Positions 50,054 to 59,232 of a stretch of 64,000 bases of DNA are shown here, one piece after another. Location of the stretch: assembly GCA_963552605.1 (NCBI GenBank), contig CAUVKI010000002.1, positions 1-64,000 of the forward strand, read 5' to 3'. Every line of letters begins with the position of its first letter. The first letter of the stretch is position 1. The notes beneath the pieces are model-generated. The model was not told the origin of the DNA, did no database searches, and saw nothing but the letters and a program-made list of their open reading frames with translations. The position numbers and the translations under genes were made by a program. This DNA is from CAUVKI01 sp963552605 (GTDB taxonomy: Bacteria > Bacillota > Clostridia > Tissierellales > Peptoniphilaceae).

Positions 50054-50821
50054 CTACCCTATTCTAAGAAAACGAAAAACTGAATCCATCATAATCTCAT
50101 ATACATTCACAGTAAGCTGAAAAATAGCCGGCACCATAATCAGGATAATCGCAATACCCAAAAATATCTTAAGAGGCATTCCCACCACAAAAATATTAAG
50201 CTGCGGCATGGTCTTGGATAACACGCCTAACAGAAGATCACTGACAATCACAATTACAATCACCGGAAAACTCAAAACAGCCCCTATCTCAAAAGCTTTG
50301 GAAAAAGCTTCCACCACAATGTCCATATGCGCCTGAGTGAGAATAAACCTACCCGCACCCACCGAACCGTAGCTGTTAATCACGGACTTCAATATAAAAT
50401 GATGTCCGTTCACAGATAAAAATATCAAAGTGGAAAAAACATAAAAAAAGTTTCCGAACATAGAAACCTGAGTGCGAGTCTGCGGATCCATAACATTAGC
50501 CATACCGAAACCAAGCTTAAAATCCACAATCTTACCCATAGTAAAGAATACGGAAGTATAGGCATATGTTATATAACCTATCAACATACCGTATAACAAT
50601 TCCGAAAACACAAAATACAAAATCGGTCCCTTAAGCCCTGAAATATCCACAATCCCCGTAGTTTGGACTATATAAGAAACCAAAAACACGAAAAGAACCT
50701 TAAGCTGTACGGGAACACTGGCTGAACCATACACGGGAGCAAACAAAAACATTCCCGACACTCTCGAAAAGATCAGGGCGAAAGCCCCCACAGACCCTAC
50801 ATCAACCCAAAAGTCCAACAT
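50054..50821 (-). CDS. fliR: flagellar export protein FliR
   Basis: A 255-aa FliR/SpaR/EscT-family membrane protein; it has ISRVSGMFLFAPVYGSASVPVQLKV-type start (FSRVSGMFLFAPVYG) and FGMANVMDPQTRTQVSMFGNFF, the family signature. With FliP and FliQ it forms the export gate core. It follows fliQ by one base and precedes flhB by two. Confidence 0.93.
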   Translation of the reverse strand: MLDFWVDVGSVGAFALIFSRVSGMFLFAPVYGSASVPVQLKVLFVFLVSYIVQTTGIVDISGLKGPILYFVFSELLYGMLIGYITYAYTSVFFTMGKIVDFKLGFGMANVMDPQTRTQVSMFGNFFYVFSTLIFLSVNGHHFILKSVINSYGSVGAGRFILTQAHMDIVVEAFSKAFEIGAVLSFPVIVIVIVSDLLLGVLSKTMPQLNIFVVGMPLKIFLGIAIILIMVPAIFQLTVNVYEIMMDSVFRFLRIG

Positions 50822-50822
50822 A

Positions 50823-51089
50823 TCAATTCACAAATGCACCCAAGTTGCCATACACATTCATAGTGAACTCCACAATCTGACTTAAAATCCAAGGTCCGAA
50901 AATCAATATGGAAAAAAACACTGTAATAATCTTCGGAACAAACGCAAGTGTAGCTTCCTGAATTTGGGTCACCGTCTGTATGATACTAACTGCCAATCCG
51001 ACAATCAGGCTGAGCGCAAGCATAGGGAGAGAACAAAAAAGTACAGTACGAATTGCATATTGCGCCAATTGAGATAAGTCCCCATTCAT
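50823..51089 (-). CDS. fliQ: flagellar export protein FliQ
   Basis: An 88-aa two-helix membrane protein with LIVGLAVSIIQTVTQIQEATLAFVPKI, the FliQ signature (here residues 23-49). It wraps the FliP-FliR core of the export gate. It lies between fliP and fliR. Confidence 0.93.
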   Translation of the reverse strand: MNGDLSQLAQYAIRTVLFCSLPMLALSLIVGLAVSIIQTVTQIQEATLAFVPKIITVFFSILIFGPWILSQIVEFTMNVYGNLGAFVN

Positions 51090-51118
51090 CTCGCACCCAC
51101 TCCTTAAAATTTAAAAAA

Positions 51119-51889
51119 TTACTTGAAACTTTGCAAAATCGAACCTATAAGCAAATTCCACCCGTCTACCATAACAAACAACAGTATCTTGAAAGGAAGC
51201 GAAATAATGACCGGCGGAAGCATCATCATACCCATAGCCATCAATGTGCTCGATATTACCATATCTATAATCAAAAAAGGGATATACAAAATGAACCCGA
51301 CCTGAAAAGCACTCTTAAGCTCGCTGATCATAAAGGCGGGAACCACCACATGAAAGGGAATTTCATCATAATTTGAAACCTTGGTTATCTTAGCAAACGA
51401 AAGAAACAAATTCAAATCCTTTGCCCTTGTTTGCCTGATCATAAAATCCCTAAGAGGTTTCTCTCCCGCTTCAACAGCCTTCTCCTGAGTAATCTCGCCC
51501 GCAAGATACGGCTCCACAGCCTCTTTATTTACCTGAGAAAAAACAGGCTGCATAACAAAGAAAGTGAGAAACAAAGACAAGCCTATGATTACCATATTGG
51601 GGGGAGCCTGCTGGACCCCCATAGCATTCCTCATAAAGGAAAGTATGATAACAATCCTTGTAAAAGCCGTGGTCATAAGGATTATTGCCGGAAGAAAAGA
51701 AAGCGTTGTGAGCAGTGTATAAAGGGCAAAGGGCAAAGAATCAGTCGCCACTCCCCCATCTTTTAACATCTTGTTGCCAAGCTCGGAAATTCCCGAAGAA
51801 ATCGGAGCATCTGTGGCGTAGACAACCGCAGAGAAAAAATGGACTGCAAAAAGAACCAAAATCAAAATCAAAACTCTTTTATCTCTCAT
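51119..51889 (-). CDS. fliP: flagellar export protein FliP
   Basis: A signal peptide (residues 1-25) precedes the FliP body. ILMTTAFTRIVIILSFMRNA with the following GVQQAPPNMVIIGLSLFLTFF, and PAFMISELKSAFQVGF are the family signatures. Five FliP subunits form the pore of the export gate. It starts four bases beyond the fliO stop. Confidence 0.94.
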   Translation of the reverse strand: MRDKRVLILILVLFAVHFFSAVVYATDAPISSGISELGNKMLKDGGVATDSLPFALYTLLTTLSFLPAIILMTTAFTRIVIILSFMRNAMGVQQAPPNMVIIGLSLFLTFFVMQPVFSQVNKEAVEPYLAGEITQEKAVEAGEKPLRDFMIRQTRAKDLNLFLSFAKITKVSNYDEIPFHVVVPAFMISELKSAFQVGFILYIPFLIIDMVISSTLMAMGMMMLPPVIISLPFKILLFVMVDGWNLLIGSILQSFK

Positions 51890-51895
51890 ACGTCG

Positions 51896-52288
51896 CTAAT
51901 CCTCTTTTTTATCCCTTTTCTTGTCGAATATGGCAAGCTTATTTCCGAAACAGGCTGAAAAACTTACCTCTGACCTACTTTTACTCACAAAATCTCCGAG
52001 TTCATCGCCGCTTATAATCTCCATAGCACTCGAATGCTCTATAATAGCAATCTCCTTACCACACAATCTCACAAGGTGAATTCTCACACCGACTGAAACG
52101 GGGTAAGACTCCACCACCTCAATATTTTGAGATTTTCTAACAACAAATTCTCTTTGATTCAAGAATTTCATAACTCTCAAAGTTGCGTAAATCAACACGA
52201 GAATAAAAATCAAAGCAAAAAAACCGCTCAAGATGCTGGGAGCAGAAGGTATGGAATTATCTCCTGCTGTACAAAAACGAGAACCCAT
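51896..52288 (-). CDS. fliO: flagellar biosynthesis protein FliO
   Basis: A 130-aa protein with one membrane segment (about residues 20-42, LSGFFALIFILVLIYATLRV) followed by a small cytoplasmic beta domain (SQNIEVVESYPVSVGVRIHLVRLCGKEIAII), the layout of FliO/FliZ. FliO stabilises FliP during gate assembly; it is the least conserved gate protein, so the call rests partly on its place before fliP. The ATG at 52288 shares one base with the cheY stop (TGATG). Confidence 0.85.
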   Translation of the reverse strand: MGSRFCTAGDNSIPSAPSILSGFFALIFILVLIYATLRVMKFLNQREFVVRKSQNIEVVESYPVSVGVRIHLVRLCGKEIAIIEHSSAMEIISGDELGDFVSKSRSEVSFSACFGNKLAIFDKKRDKKED

Positions 52289-52650
52289 CAACCGAGAACT
52301 TTTTTTACCGCCTCGACCACCCGATCATTCTGGAAAGGCTTGACTATAAAATCCTTTGCTCCGGCTTGAATAGCCTCAATAACCATTGCCTGCTGCCCCA
52401 TAGCTGAACACATCACAACCTTGGCATCAGGATCAATCTTTTTGATCTCTTTTACGGCAGCAATACCGTCCATCTCCGGCATCGTAATATCCATAATAAC
52501 CAAATCGGGTGAAAGCTCCTTATACTTCTCCACGCCCTTTTGCCCATTCTCCGCCTCTCCGGCTATTGTGAAGCCGTTCTTGGATAAAATATCCTTTATC
52601 ATCATCCTCATGAAAGAAGCGTCATCCACCACCAAAATACCGTTTGCCAT
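52288..52650 (-). CDS. cheY: chemotaxis response regulator CheY
   Basis: A 120-aa single receiver domain with acidic pair Asp9-Asp10, phosphorylation site Asp54 in DLVIMDITMPEMDG, and Lys104 in VKPFQ. It carries the signal from CheA to the switch proteins FliM and FliY, both encoded directly upstream. Confidence 0.94.
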   Translation of the reverse strand: MANGILVVDDASFMRMMIKDILSKNGFTIAGEAENGQKGVEKYKELSPDLVIMDITMPEMDGIAAVKEIKKIDPDAKVVMCSAMGQQAMVIEAIQAGAKDFIVKPFQNDRVVEAVKKVLG

Positions 52651-52680
52651 AACGAAAACTCCTCCTAAATCCTAATATAA

Positions 52681-53925
52681 TTAGATCTTTATTGCCTTCT
52701 CTATCTCAGTTACGCGAACCCCGAAACTGTCATCAATAACTACAACCTCACCTCTGGCAATAAACTTGCCGTTGGCATAGATTTCGAGAGCCTCTCCCAC
52801 CAACTTGTTAAGCTCAATAACCGTGCCTTCATTAAACTCCAAAATCTCTCCGATTTTCTTATTGGTTCTTCCCAACTCAACCGACAACTCTACAGGTATA
52901 TCTCCAACCAAATCTATCGTCTCAACCGACCCTTGAGCTGCACCCCGATCAAAACTTTGGAACTGCGGCTGCGAAACCATCACCTGAGGTTGCGGCGGAT
53001 AGTAAGGCGGCGGCATTTGTTGATACTGCTGTTGGGGTTGTTGAGGCTGTTGAGGAGGCGAAGTAGACACAGGTTGAGAAACAGGTTGAGAAACAGGTTG
53101 AGATTCTTTATTTGCTTGTTGTTCTACATTAACAGTCGATTCACTAACAGCACTACCCATCAGCATTTGCACCATTTCCTTCCCAAAATATACCGGAATC
53201 AATTGGACAAAAGTCGTATCCAATAAATCCTCAACCACCATTCTAAACTCTATACAAACCAAAGGATCCTTGCTTTGGAATATCTTAAGCTTATCTTTAC
53301 CTTCTTCCAAGGTTATCTCCGCAGCGGAGGGAGGGGATATATCCACCTTCCTATTGAACATCTCTGAAAGAGATGTTCCTGTTGAACCCATCATCTGATT
53401 CATCGCCTCACTGACCGCACTCAAATCTATATCCGTCAATTCCCTTGAAGAATCAAATCCTTCAGTTTTTCCCATCATAAGATCCGCTATAATTTTTACA
53501 TCATTGGATTGTAAAATCATCAGATTGGAGCCTTCAAGCCCTATCTGCCAACTCACATCTATTGCAACAACCGGCAAAGTGTTGGACTTTGCAACCTGCT
53601 CGGGAGTCATCACGCTCACTCTGGGGGTTGTAATATTAACCTTCTTTCCCAGCAAAGTCGAGAGCGTAGTCGCAGCGGTACCCATACTTATGTTTCCGAT
53701 TTCACCTATGGCATCTTTCTCAACATCGGAGAGCACATCAGACAAATCCTCTCCGCTCTTGTCGGCATCACCCGCCCCTTCGGCAACGGACAAACCCTCA
53801 TCAGAAACGCTCAAATCCTCGATTCCTTTAGAAATCTCTGTGGATTCCTCAACATCTTCATCAGAAGTTTCTCCACGCAATAGTGCCTGTATTTCTTCTT
53901 GAGATAAAACTTCATCACTCACCAT
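52681..53925 (-). CDS. fliY: flagellar motor switch phosphatase FliY
   Basis: Three parts: an N-terminal CheY-binding helix (LSQEEIQALLRG); a CheC-like phosphatase region with two E-x-x-N centres (AIGEIGNISMGTAATTL; VSEAMNQMMGSTGTSL), giving CheY-P dephosphorylation at the motor; and a C-terminal FliN/SpoA domain (LGRTNKKIGEILEFNEGTVIEL, then EALEIYANGKFIARGEVVVI) that builds the C ring. Between them is an unusual Gln/Pro-rich linker (about 265-325) with three SQPV units. I take ATG 53925; it overlaps fliM by 11 bases. Confidence 0.93.
   Translation of the reverse strand: MVSDEVLSQEEIQALLRGETSDEDVEESTEISKGIEDLSVSDEGLSVAEGAGDADKSGEDLSDVLSDVEKDAIGEIGNISMGTAATTLSTLLGKKVNITTPRVSVMTPEQVAKSNTLPVVAIDVSWQIGLEGSNLMILQSNDVKIIADLMMGKTEGFDSSRELTDIDLSAVSEAMNQMMGSTGTSLSEMFNRKVDISPPSAAEITLEEGKDKLKIFQSKDPLVCIEFRMVVEDLLDTTFVQLIPVYFGKEMVQMLMGSAVSESTVNVEQQANKESQPVSQPVSQPVSTSPPQQPQQPQQQYQQMPPPYYPPQPQVMVSQPQFQSFDRGAAQGSVETIDLVGDIPVELSVELGRTNKKIGEILEFNEGTVIELNKLVGEALEIYANGKFIARGEVVVIDDSFGVRVTEIEKAIKI
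53069..53104 (-). repeat. tandem 12-base coding repeat (SQPV units) in fliY
   Basis: The unit ACAGGTTGAGAA is present three times in a row (about 53069-53104) and encodes Ser-Gln-Pro-Val in the flexible FliY linker. Copy number changes keep the frame. Confidence 0.75.
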
Positions 53926-54916
53926 CCGGTTCTTCACCACCTCTCACGACTTCCGATATGCAAACCGCCATCTTTCTGTCTTTTGTTCCGATAGAAGCTT
54001 TGTATTTCATCTTGGTTCCTACGGACACTTCTATATCATCTTTTGTCATTCTGTCAAGCTTTATAACATCTCCAATCCTAAGATTGGCTATATCATTGAT
54101 TGTAATAGTAGTTCCTCCCAAACAAGCTATTACCGGCACCACAGTATTTAAAATCCTGTTATGCAAAGCTGCCTTGTCTAAATCATCACGCTCGCCTTCC
54201 TGAACGGAAGCATTAAACCACGATCTTGTGGTAAGCCTGTCCACCACCTGCTCAATGGTTATATAGGGGAGGCAGACATTGAGCATACCTTGCATATTGC
54301 CTATCTCAAGAGACATCGTAACCAATGCTATGGTTTCATTCGGCGCAACTATTTGAGCGAACTGCGGATTGACCTCTATCTTATTTAACTCCGGTTCAAG
54401 TTCCACAACATTTCCCCAAGCAGTCTTAAGGTCTGTTGTCATACCGGACATCGTTCGCTTAAGAAGAGAGAGCTCTATCTGAGTAAACGCTCTTATCTCC
54501 TGTTTGTCGCTTCCAAACCCTCCCAAGAGTCTATCAATTATGATATACATTATACTGGGAGAAATGTCAATCAAAATCTGTCCCGGCAAGGGTAAAAAAT
54601 CTATTACCAAAAGGAATGCGGGATTGGAAATAGCATTGCTAAACTCGCTATACGCAAACTGATCAACCGTCAAAATCTTCGTCTTAACGCTCACACGCAA
54701 AAGTCCGGTCAAAAAAGTCTGCAAACTTCTTCCGAAATTCTCATGTATAACCTCCAAGGTTTTTAATTGCTCCTTGGACATTTTCTGAGGATTTCTGAAG
54801 TCATAATCCTTAATTTTCCTCGTGTCTTCTTCCTGCATTTCCTCTACGGAAATATCGCCTGTATCTAACGCATTAAGAAGGGCGTCTATTTCCGACTGAC
54901 TCATTACATCAGGCAA
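53915..54916 (-). CDS. fliM: flagellar motor switch protein FliM
   Basis: The N-terminal CheY-P binding peptide VMSQSEIDALLNAL is followed by the FliM middle domain (YDFRNPQKMSKEQLKTLEVIHENF, read in two parts) with the GGFG/GSD-type loop, and a C-terminal SpoA domain (LRIGDVIKLDRMTKDDIEVSVG). It transmits CheY-P binding to motor reversal. The start is a TTG after GGGGGGAG. Length 333 aa is normal. Confidence 0.94.
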   Translation of the reverse strand: MPDVMSQSEIDALLNALDTGDISVEEMQEEDTRKIKDYDFRNPQKMSKEQLKTLEVIHENFGRSLQTFLTGLLRVSVKTKILTVDQFAYSEFSNAISNPAFLLVIDFLPLPGQILIDISPSIMYIIIDRLLGGFGSDKQEIRAFTQIELSLLKRTMSGMTTDLKTAWGNVVELEPELNKIEVNPQFAQIVAPNETIALVTMSLEIGNMQGMLNVCLPYITIEQVVDRLTTRSWFNASVQEGERDDLDKAALHNRILNTVVPVIACLGGTTITINDIANLRIGDVIKLDRMTKDDIEVSVGTKMKYKASIGTKDRKMAVCISEVVRGGEEPDGE

Positions 54917-54933
54917 AAACGCTCCCCCCTTTC

Positions 54934-55359
54934 TTATTGGAATACAAAGTCATCAAAGTAAACCACTATGGTTTCATCCGAAAAATATTTCTGAACGGTT
55001 TTTTGTATGGCTCTTCTCACATTCTCATATCCCTCTCCGCTCAGATCATCTTCCGTGGTATTACGGATAATCTTATTCGCCTCGTCCCTTATGACAAACT
55101 GCTTGGCTTCTATGATTTCCTTGTTCGCTTCAACACTCGTCTGCACAGTGATTTTGACCTTCAAAATCTTTTTGGAATTTTTGATGTTGGAATACATCTC
55201 CTCGAGGGAAACACTGTAATTTTCTTCTGCGGCAGGACTGCTCTTGGATTTTTCTTCTTTTTCCTTACCTTTGCTTTTTAGGAACAAAAATGCCCCTACC
55301 GCAACCACAACCACCGCCAAAACGATGATAATAATCTTTATATTCAGTTTATTCTTCAC
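54934..55359 (-). CDS. fliL: flagellar basal body-associated protein FliL
   Basis: A single membrane segment (residues about 6-28, KIIIIVLAVVVVAVGAFLFL) with a periplasmic domain (YSVSLEEMYSNI, VIRDEANKIIRN, VVYFDDFVFQ) fits FliL, which surrounds MotA/MotB stators and raises motor torque. I choose the GTG at 55359 because GAGGTGAT lies just before it; the longer frame would overlap motB. The protein is 141 aa. Confidence 0.88.
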   Translation of the reverse strand: MKNKLNIKIIIIVLAVVVVAVGAFLFLKSKGKEKEEKSKSSPAAEENYSVSLEEMYSNIKNSKKILKVKITVQTSVEANKEIIEAKQFVIRDEANKIIRNTTEDDLSGEGYENVRRAIQKTVQKYFSDETIVVYFDDFVFQ

Positions 55360-55375
55360 ACAATCACCTCTCGTC

Positions 55376-56188
55376 TTATGGTTGCACCTTAGGAGTGCTT
55401 TCAGTATCGGGCGTACCTTCACCGCTCTGAACTTCCGGAGTATTATTCTCTTCAGTCTTTGCAGGAGTTTCGTTGACATCGGAATTTAACAGCACTATAT
55501 CCACTCTTCTATTCATAGCCTTATTCTCCGCCGTATCATTAGGTGCCACAGGATGATAAAAACTATAACCCGATGCCGAAAGCCTCTGCGGTTCAATTCC
55601 CGACTTTTCTATCAGAAATCTCACAACACCCGTAGCACGGGCGCTGGAAAGCTCCCAGTTGGTAGGATACTTATTTACATACTTTACAGGGTCGGTATCC
55701 GTGTGTCCTTCAACGGCGACAGGGTGTCCTCTGAACTGTTCGGAATGAAGAAGATTTCCAACTTCTTCCATCACACTCTCCGCCTCTTTTCTTATAACCG
55801 CCTCTCCTGCATCAAAAAGGACATTGTTCATAAAACGGATAACAGTCCCTCGCTCATTCCTCTCAACGGTTATTTGTGAACTTATCTCCCCCTCGGTCGC
55901 CTCCTCCAAGATTGATTGAATGTGCTCCAAATCCTCATCATCCGAAGTCCCCGAGTTCTGAAGCATCTGACCTATGTTCTTTTCAAATTCCAACATAGCA
56001 CCGCCGTCCAAAACTCCGGCTCCTCCTTCAAATCCTGCCAGGAACGCTTTAACACGTCCCTCATCGGTTTGAGACAATGCAAACAGCAGAACGAAAAAAG
56101 CAAACAGTAATGTTACCAAATCCGAATAGGTATTCATCCAAGCCGCAGTGCCGGACGATGACTCCTCCTGCTTTTTTGCTCGAGCCAT
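55376..56188 (-). CDS. motB: flagellar stator protein MotB
   Basis: A membrane helix with the proton/sodium-carrying Asp23 (TYSDLVTLLFAFFVLLFALSQ, about 20-40), a plug region, and a C-terminal OmpA-like peptidoglycan-binding domain (VEGHTDTDPVKYVNKYP, WELSSARATGVVRFLI). The tail after residue 240 is Thr/Glu/Pro-rich and probably disordered. It pairs with MotA encoded just upstream. Whether it uses H+ or Na+ cannot be decided from this sequence alone. Confidence 0.93.
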   Translation of the reverse strand: MARAKKQEESSSGTAAWMNTYSDLVTLLFAFFVLLFALSQTDEGRVKAFLAGFEGGAGVLDGGAMLEFEKNIGQMLQNSGTSDDEDLEHIQSILEEATEGEISSQITVERNERGTVIRFMNNVLFDAGEAVIRKEAESVMEEVGNLLHSEQFRGHPVAVEGHTDTDPVKYVNKYPTNWELSSARATGVVRFLIEKSGIEPQRLSASGYSFYHPVAPNDTAENKAMNRRVDIVLLNSDVNETPAKTEENNTPEVQSGEGTPDTESTPKVQP

Positions 56189-56191
56189 ATG

Positions 56192-56992
56192 TTACGCCCC
56201 CTTTGCAGTGGAGTCTGCCGAAAGCTCGTCACGCATTGAAGGAGGTATAAAGGTTTTCAGCTTTTCCTCAATAATTCTGGGGTTTTCCCCTGCCTGAATT
56301 GCCAATAAACCCTCTATCGTAAGCTCCTTGACAAGCATTTCGGATTTGCTTATAAGCCCCAACTTGTTACCCATAGGGATAAACACCATATTTGCAATCA
56401 TAGATCCGTACAAGGTTGTTATGAGAGCAACCGCCATCTGAGGACCCAAGCTGTTGACATCGCTCAATTTTTGAAGCATGTTTACCAAGCCGATAAGCGT
56501 TCCTATCATACCGAACGCAGGTCCCATAGAACCTATGAAAGCACAAATTCCCTTGCCCTTACCGTGCCTCTCCTCCAAAAACACAAGCTCCGTCTCAAGA
56601 ATATTTCTCACAAGCTCGGGATCCGTTCCGTCAACAATCAGCATAATGCCTTTCCTTAAAAACTCGTCCTCCGCATTCGAGCCATACTCCTCCAATGCAA
56701 GCAACCCCTCTTTTCTTGCAACATTTGCAAGCTCAATAACCTGAGTAATAACCGAATTTGGATTGGGATCGCTATGGACAAACCCTTTTTTAAGCACTCT
56801 GCCGAAGATCTTCAAATCCGCCAGTGAGTTCCCCATCACCGTAGCGGCAATGGTGCCACCCACAGTGATTGTAAGTGAAGGAATGTCCAAATACTTACTC
56901 ATAGCAGCAAAATCCCCATGTGTAGAGCTGAACAGCCCGAACACAAAGAAGAAAACAGCAAGTAAAAATCCGCCTAAAGTTGCAATATCCAC
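56192..56992 (-). CDS. motA: flagellar stator protein MotA
   Basis: Four membrane segments; the family signature AFGMIGTLIGLVNMLQKL (about 153-170) and LITTLYGSMIANMVFIPMGNKL are clear, and the cytoplasmic loop contains the charged residues that contact FliG. The start is GTG after AAGGGGTG. It follows flbD by three bases and precedes motB by three. Confidence 0.94.
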   Translation of the reverse strand: MDIATLGGFLLAVFFFVFGLFSSTHGDFAAMSKYLDIPSLTITVGGTIAATVMGNSLADLKIFGRVLKKGFVHSDPNPNSVITQVIELANVARKEGLLALEEYGSNAEDEFLRKGIMLIVDGTDPELVRNILETELVFLEERHGKGKGICAFIGSMGPAFGMIGTLIGLVNMLQKLSDVNSLGPQMAVALITTLYGSMIANMVFIPMGNKLGLISKSEMLVKELTIEGLLAIQAGENPRIIEEKLKTFIPPSMRDELSADSTAKGA

Positions 56993-56995
56993 AGA

Positions 56996-57208
56996 CTACA
57001 CCCCTTCTTCCTCAAACTCACGCTCATAATGATAAACTTTAGCCTTGTACTTCATTACCTTTTCTATGACCTCATCAACAGTCTCGGATACTACAACCTT
57101 TTGACCGCTGGTCAAAGTGATAACGGTATCGGGCGTATCCTCCACAAATACCATCAGATCATTGTTAACCACAAAGTCCTTGCCGTTAAGTCTTGTAAGC
57201 TTTATCAT
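56996..57208 (-). CDS. flbD: flagellar protein FlbD
   Basis: A 70-aa FlbD/SwrD-type protein: MIKLTRLNGKDFVVNNDLMV at the start is the family pattern. In Bacillus, SwrD raises motor torque. It lies between flgE and motA, the usual position in Clostridia and Bacilli. Confidence 0.92.
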   Translation of the reverse strand: MIKLTRLNGKDFVVNNDLMVFVEDTPDTVITLTSGQKVVVSETVDEVIEKVMKYKAKVYHYEREFEEEGV

Positions 57209-57260
57209 TTTCCACCGCCTTATTGCATTCCCCTGTATTTTATAAGAATGCGATTATGTA

Positions 57261-57286
57261 GCTCGGGTCGGAATTCCCGCCCGAGC
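57261..57286 (-). other. strong intercistronic hairpin between flgE and flbD
   Basis: A GC-rich stem GCTCGGG/CCCGAGC (57261-57267 with 57280-57286) encloses a palindromic GGAATTCC core. There is no T run on either strand, so it is not a simple terminator; it may protect the hook mRNA 3' end or mark a processing site, giving different amounts of hook and motor proteins. Confidence 0.6.
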
Positions 57287-57305
57287 CCTGATTATTATAT
57301 CATAA

Positions 57306-58739
57306 TTATCGCTTTATGCTCACCAATTCCTGCAACATTTCATCTGAAGTTGTAATAACCCTCGAATTGGCTTGGAAACCTCTTTGCGTAGTGATGATAT
57401 CCGTAAATTCCTGAGCCATATCGACATTGCTCATCTCAAGAGTTCCCGAAGCTATAGCTCCGTACCCTGCGGAATTTCCCATTCCGTATTGCACCTCTCC
57501 GGAGTTTCTCGACTCACGGAAAAGGTTGTTCGCAGCTTTTTCAAGTCCCATAGGGTTGTCAAATTTTCCGAGTATAAGTCTTCCCAAAAGCTTGGTAGCA
57601 CCATTTGAAAAAGTCCCGGTGATAACCCCGTCCGAACCTATAGAAAAACCCGTGAGCGAACCTGAAGCCGCCCCTTCCTGCCTATAAGGTTTCATCGTAA
57701 TGTCATTTGCGTACTGGGTAATGGACTTATAGTTGGTATTGGATTTGGGATCAAAGACGGAAATCACACCGGCATTACCTATATTTCCGTTGATCTTTTT
57801 CTCCGTCCCTGCAGGAACTGTAGCTCCTTCTCCTGTCTTATTAAAGTTGATACTCCCCGCATTAAAAGTCAAACTCACCGGGGGCTTAGTATTTGCGGCA
57901 ACACCACCTATGTTGACCAACTGACCGTTTTTATCAAATTCCAGATCCAATGTCTGAGCCCCTCCATTAAAAGTAGGCATATTCGCAGCATTATCATCAT
58001 ACTGCTTGCTTGCAACATCGGTTATTCTCTTAACCGAAGCTTCCCATACCTGATTTCCGCTTGCAGCATCAGCTTTTCTCTTAAATTCTAAAGTGACATT
58101 ATAGGCATTTCCCAATGTGTCATAAATAGTGGTATCAGTCAGATAGGATTGACCTACTGCATATCTTGAATCCAAGTTGCCCCTAAGCTCCAAACCTGTG
58201 GTTTGCGTGGGTTCAACCGTTTCCGACTGATTAATCCTCATTCCTACCTTCTGGCTTGTATCAAGCTTGGGTTTTCTTCCCGTAACCGGATCAACCTGAT
58301 TATAGTCATACCTATACCCCATAACATGATAACCCTCGGGTGTTACCAAATTCCCCAAATTATCCAAGGCGAAGTTCCCTGCACGGGTATAAAATTTCTC
58401 ACCCGCATCGGTTTCACTCGGAGAAACCACGAAAAACCCCTCTCCCTCAACCATAACATCGGTGGGGCTGTCTGTCCTTGTACCGCCCATTCTGGTGTGA
58501 ATGACATTTATGGAACTCGTTCCCACACCCAATCCGATTTGCTGAGGATTAAGTCCTCCTATTCCTCCGGGGGTTGCGGCGCTCGCCCCCCTTTGAGTTT
58601 GATAATAAATTTCTTTAAAAGTAACTTGCCCTTTTTTAAATCCAGGTGTATTAACATTGGAAAGGTTGTTTCCAACATTATCCATCTTGGATAAGTGAGT
58701 CCTCAGTCCTGCAACGGCTGAGTACATTGCTCTCATCAT
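57306..58739 (-). CDS. flgE: flagellar hook protein FlgE
   Basis: MRAMYSAVAGLRTHLSKMDNVGNNLSNVNTPGFKK-type N-terminus (read in parts) is the rod/hook D0 signature; the C-terminus SNVDMAQEFTDIITTQRGFQANSRVI, then ITTSDEMLQELVSIKR, is its partner. The variable middle (about 90-400) is the exposed hook domain. Length 477 aa is normal. The ATG at 58739 follows GGAGG by seven bases; a further ATG follows at once. FlgD and FliK genes upstream complete the hook assembly set. Confidence 0.94.
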   Translation of the reverse strand: MMRAMYSAVAGLRTHLSKMDNVGNNLSNVNTPGFKKGQVTFKEIYYQTQRGASAATPGGIGGLNPQQIGLGVGTSSINVIHTRMGGTRTDSPTDVMVEGEGFFVVSPSETDAGEKFYTRAGNFALDNLGNLVTPEGYHVMGYRYDYNQVDPVTGRKPKLDTSQKVGMRINQSETVEPTQTTGLELRGNLDSRYAVGQSYLTDTTIYDTLGNAYNVTLEFKRKADAASGNQVWEASVKRITDVASKQYDDNAANMPTFNGGAQTLDLEFDKNGQLVNIGGVAANTKPPVSLTFNAGSINFNKTGEGATVPAGTEKKINGNIGNAGVISVFDPKSNTNYKSITQYANDITMKPYRQEGAASGSLTGFSIGSDGVITGTFSNGATKLLGRLILGKFDNPMGLEKAANNLFRESRNSGEVQYGMGNSAGYGAIASGTLEMSNVDMAQEFTDIITTQRGFQANSRVITTSDEMLQELVSIKR

Positions 58740-58812
58740 AATATAACCTCCATAATCTGTACAGAGAAAGCTTTCTATCATTCAAGCTCCCCTAGCCTCC
58801 AAAAAGGTCCGG

Positions 58813-59193
58813 CTATGCAATCACTGCTCCGTCTATATTTGTAAACACATTGTCCTTAACTTGTTCCTGACTGAAAGTGGTAACTATCGTGCGAGAAGCC
58901 ACATTGGAAATAAGAATTTTATTATCCATTAGAATAACAGCATCTTTCACACCTTTTTTTTCCGCCTTATCAATGGCATTTGAGATTCTCACAAGCTCGT
59001 CATTGTCAAACTTCAATGCCCTTGCTTCAATTCTCCTCAAAGCGTGACCTGAAAACTTAACTCCAAAGCTTCCTTTTGATTTCAAAATCTCGCCGAACGA
59101 AACTTTTTCTGAAAATCGTTCTTCGGGTCGCTTTTGAAGTGAACCATACGCTTTGTCAACACGATTTTTTATGTCCGCCTGACGAATTTCCAT
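58813..59193 (-). CDS. TIGR02530 family flagellar operon protein
   Basis: A 126-aa protein. The core KFSGHALRRIEARALKFDNDELVRISNAID (read in two parts) and KKGVKDAVILMDNKILISNVASRTIVT match the TIGR02530 family found between flgD and flgE in Firmicutes flagellar operons. Its function is not established; a link to hook assembly is inferred from position. The ATG at 59193 follows GGGGGAG. Confidence 0.85.
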   Translation of the reverse strand: MEIRQADIKNRVDKAYGSLQKRPEERFSEKVSFGEILKSKGSFGVKFSGHALRRIEARALKFDNDELVRISNAIDKAEKKGVKDAVILMDNKILISNVASRTIVTTFSQEQVKDNVFTNIDGAVIA

Positions 59194-59232
59194 CAAATCT
59201 CCCCCACTTTCTGATTATCTCTTTCGGTTCAA

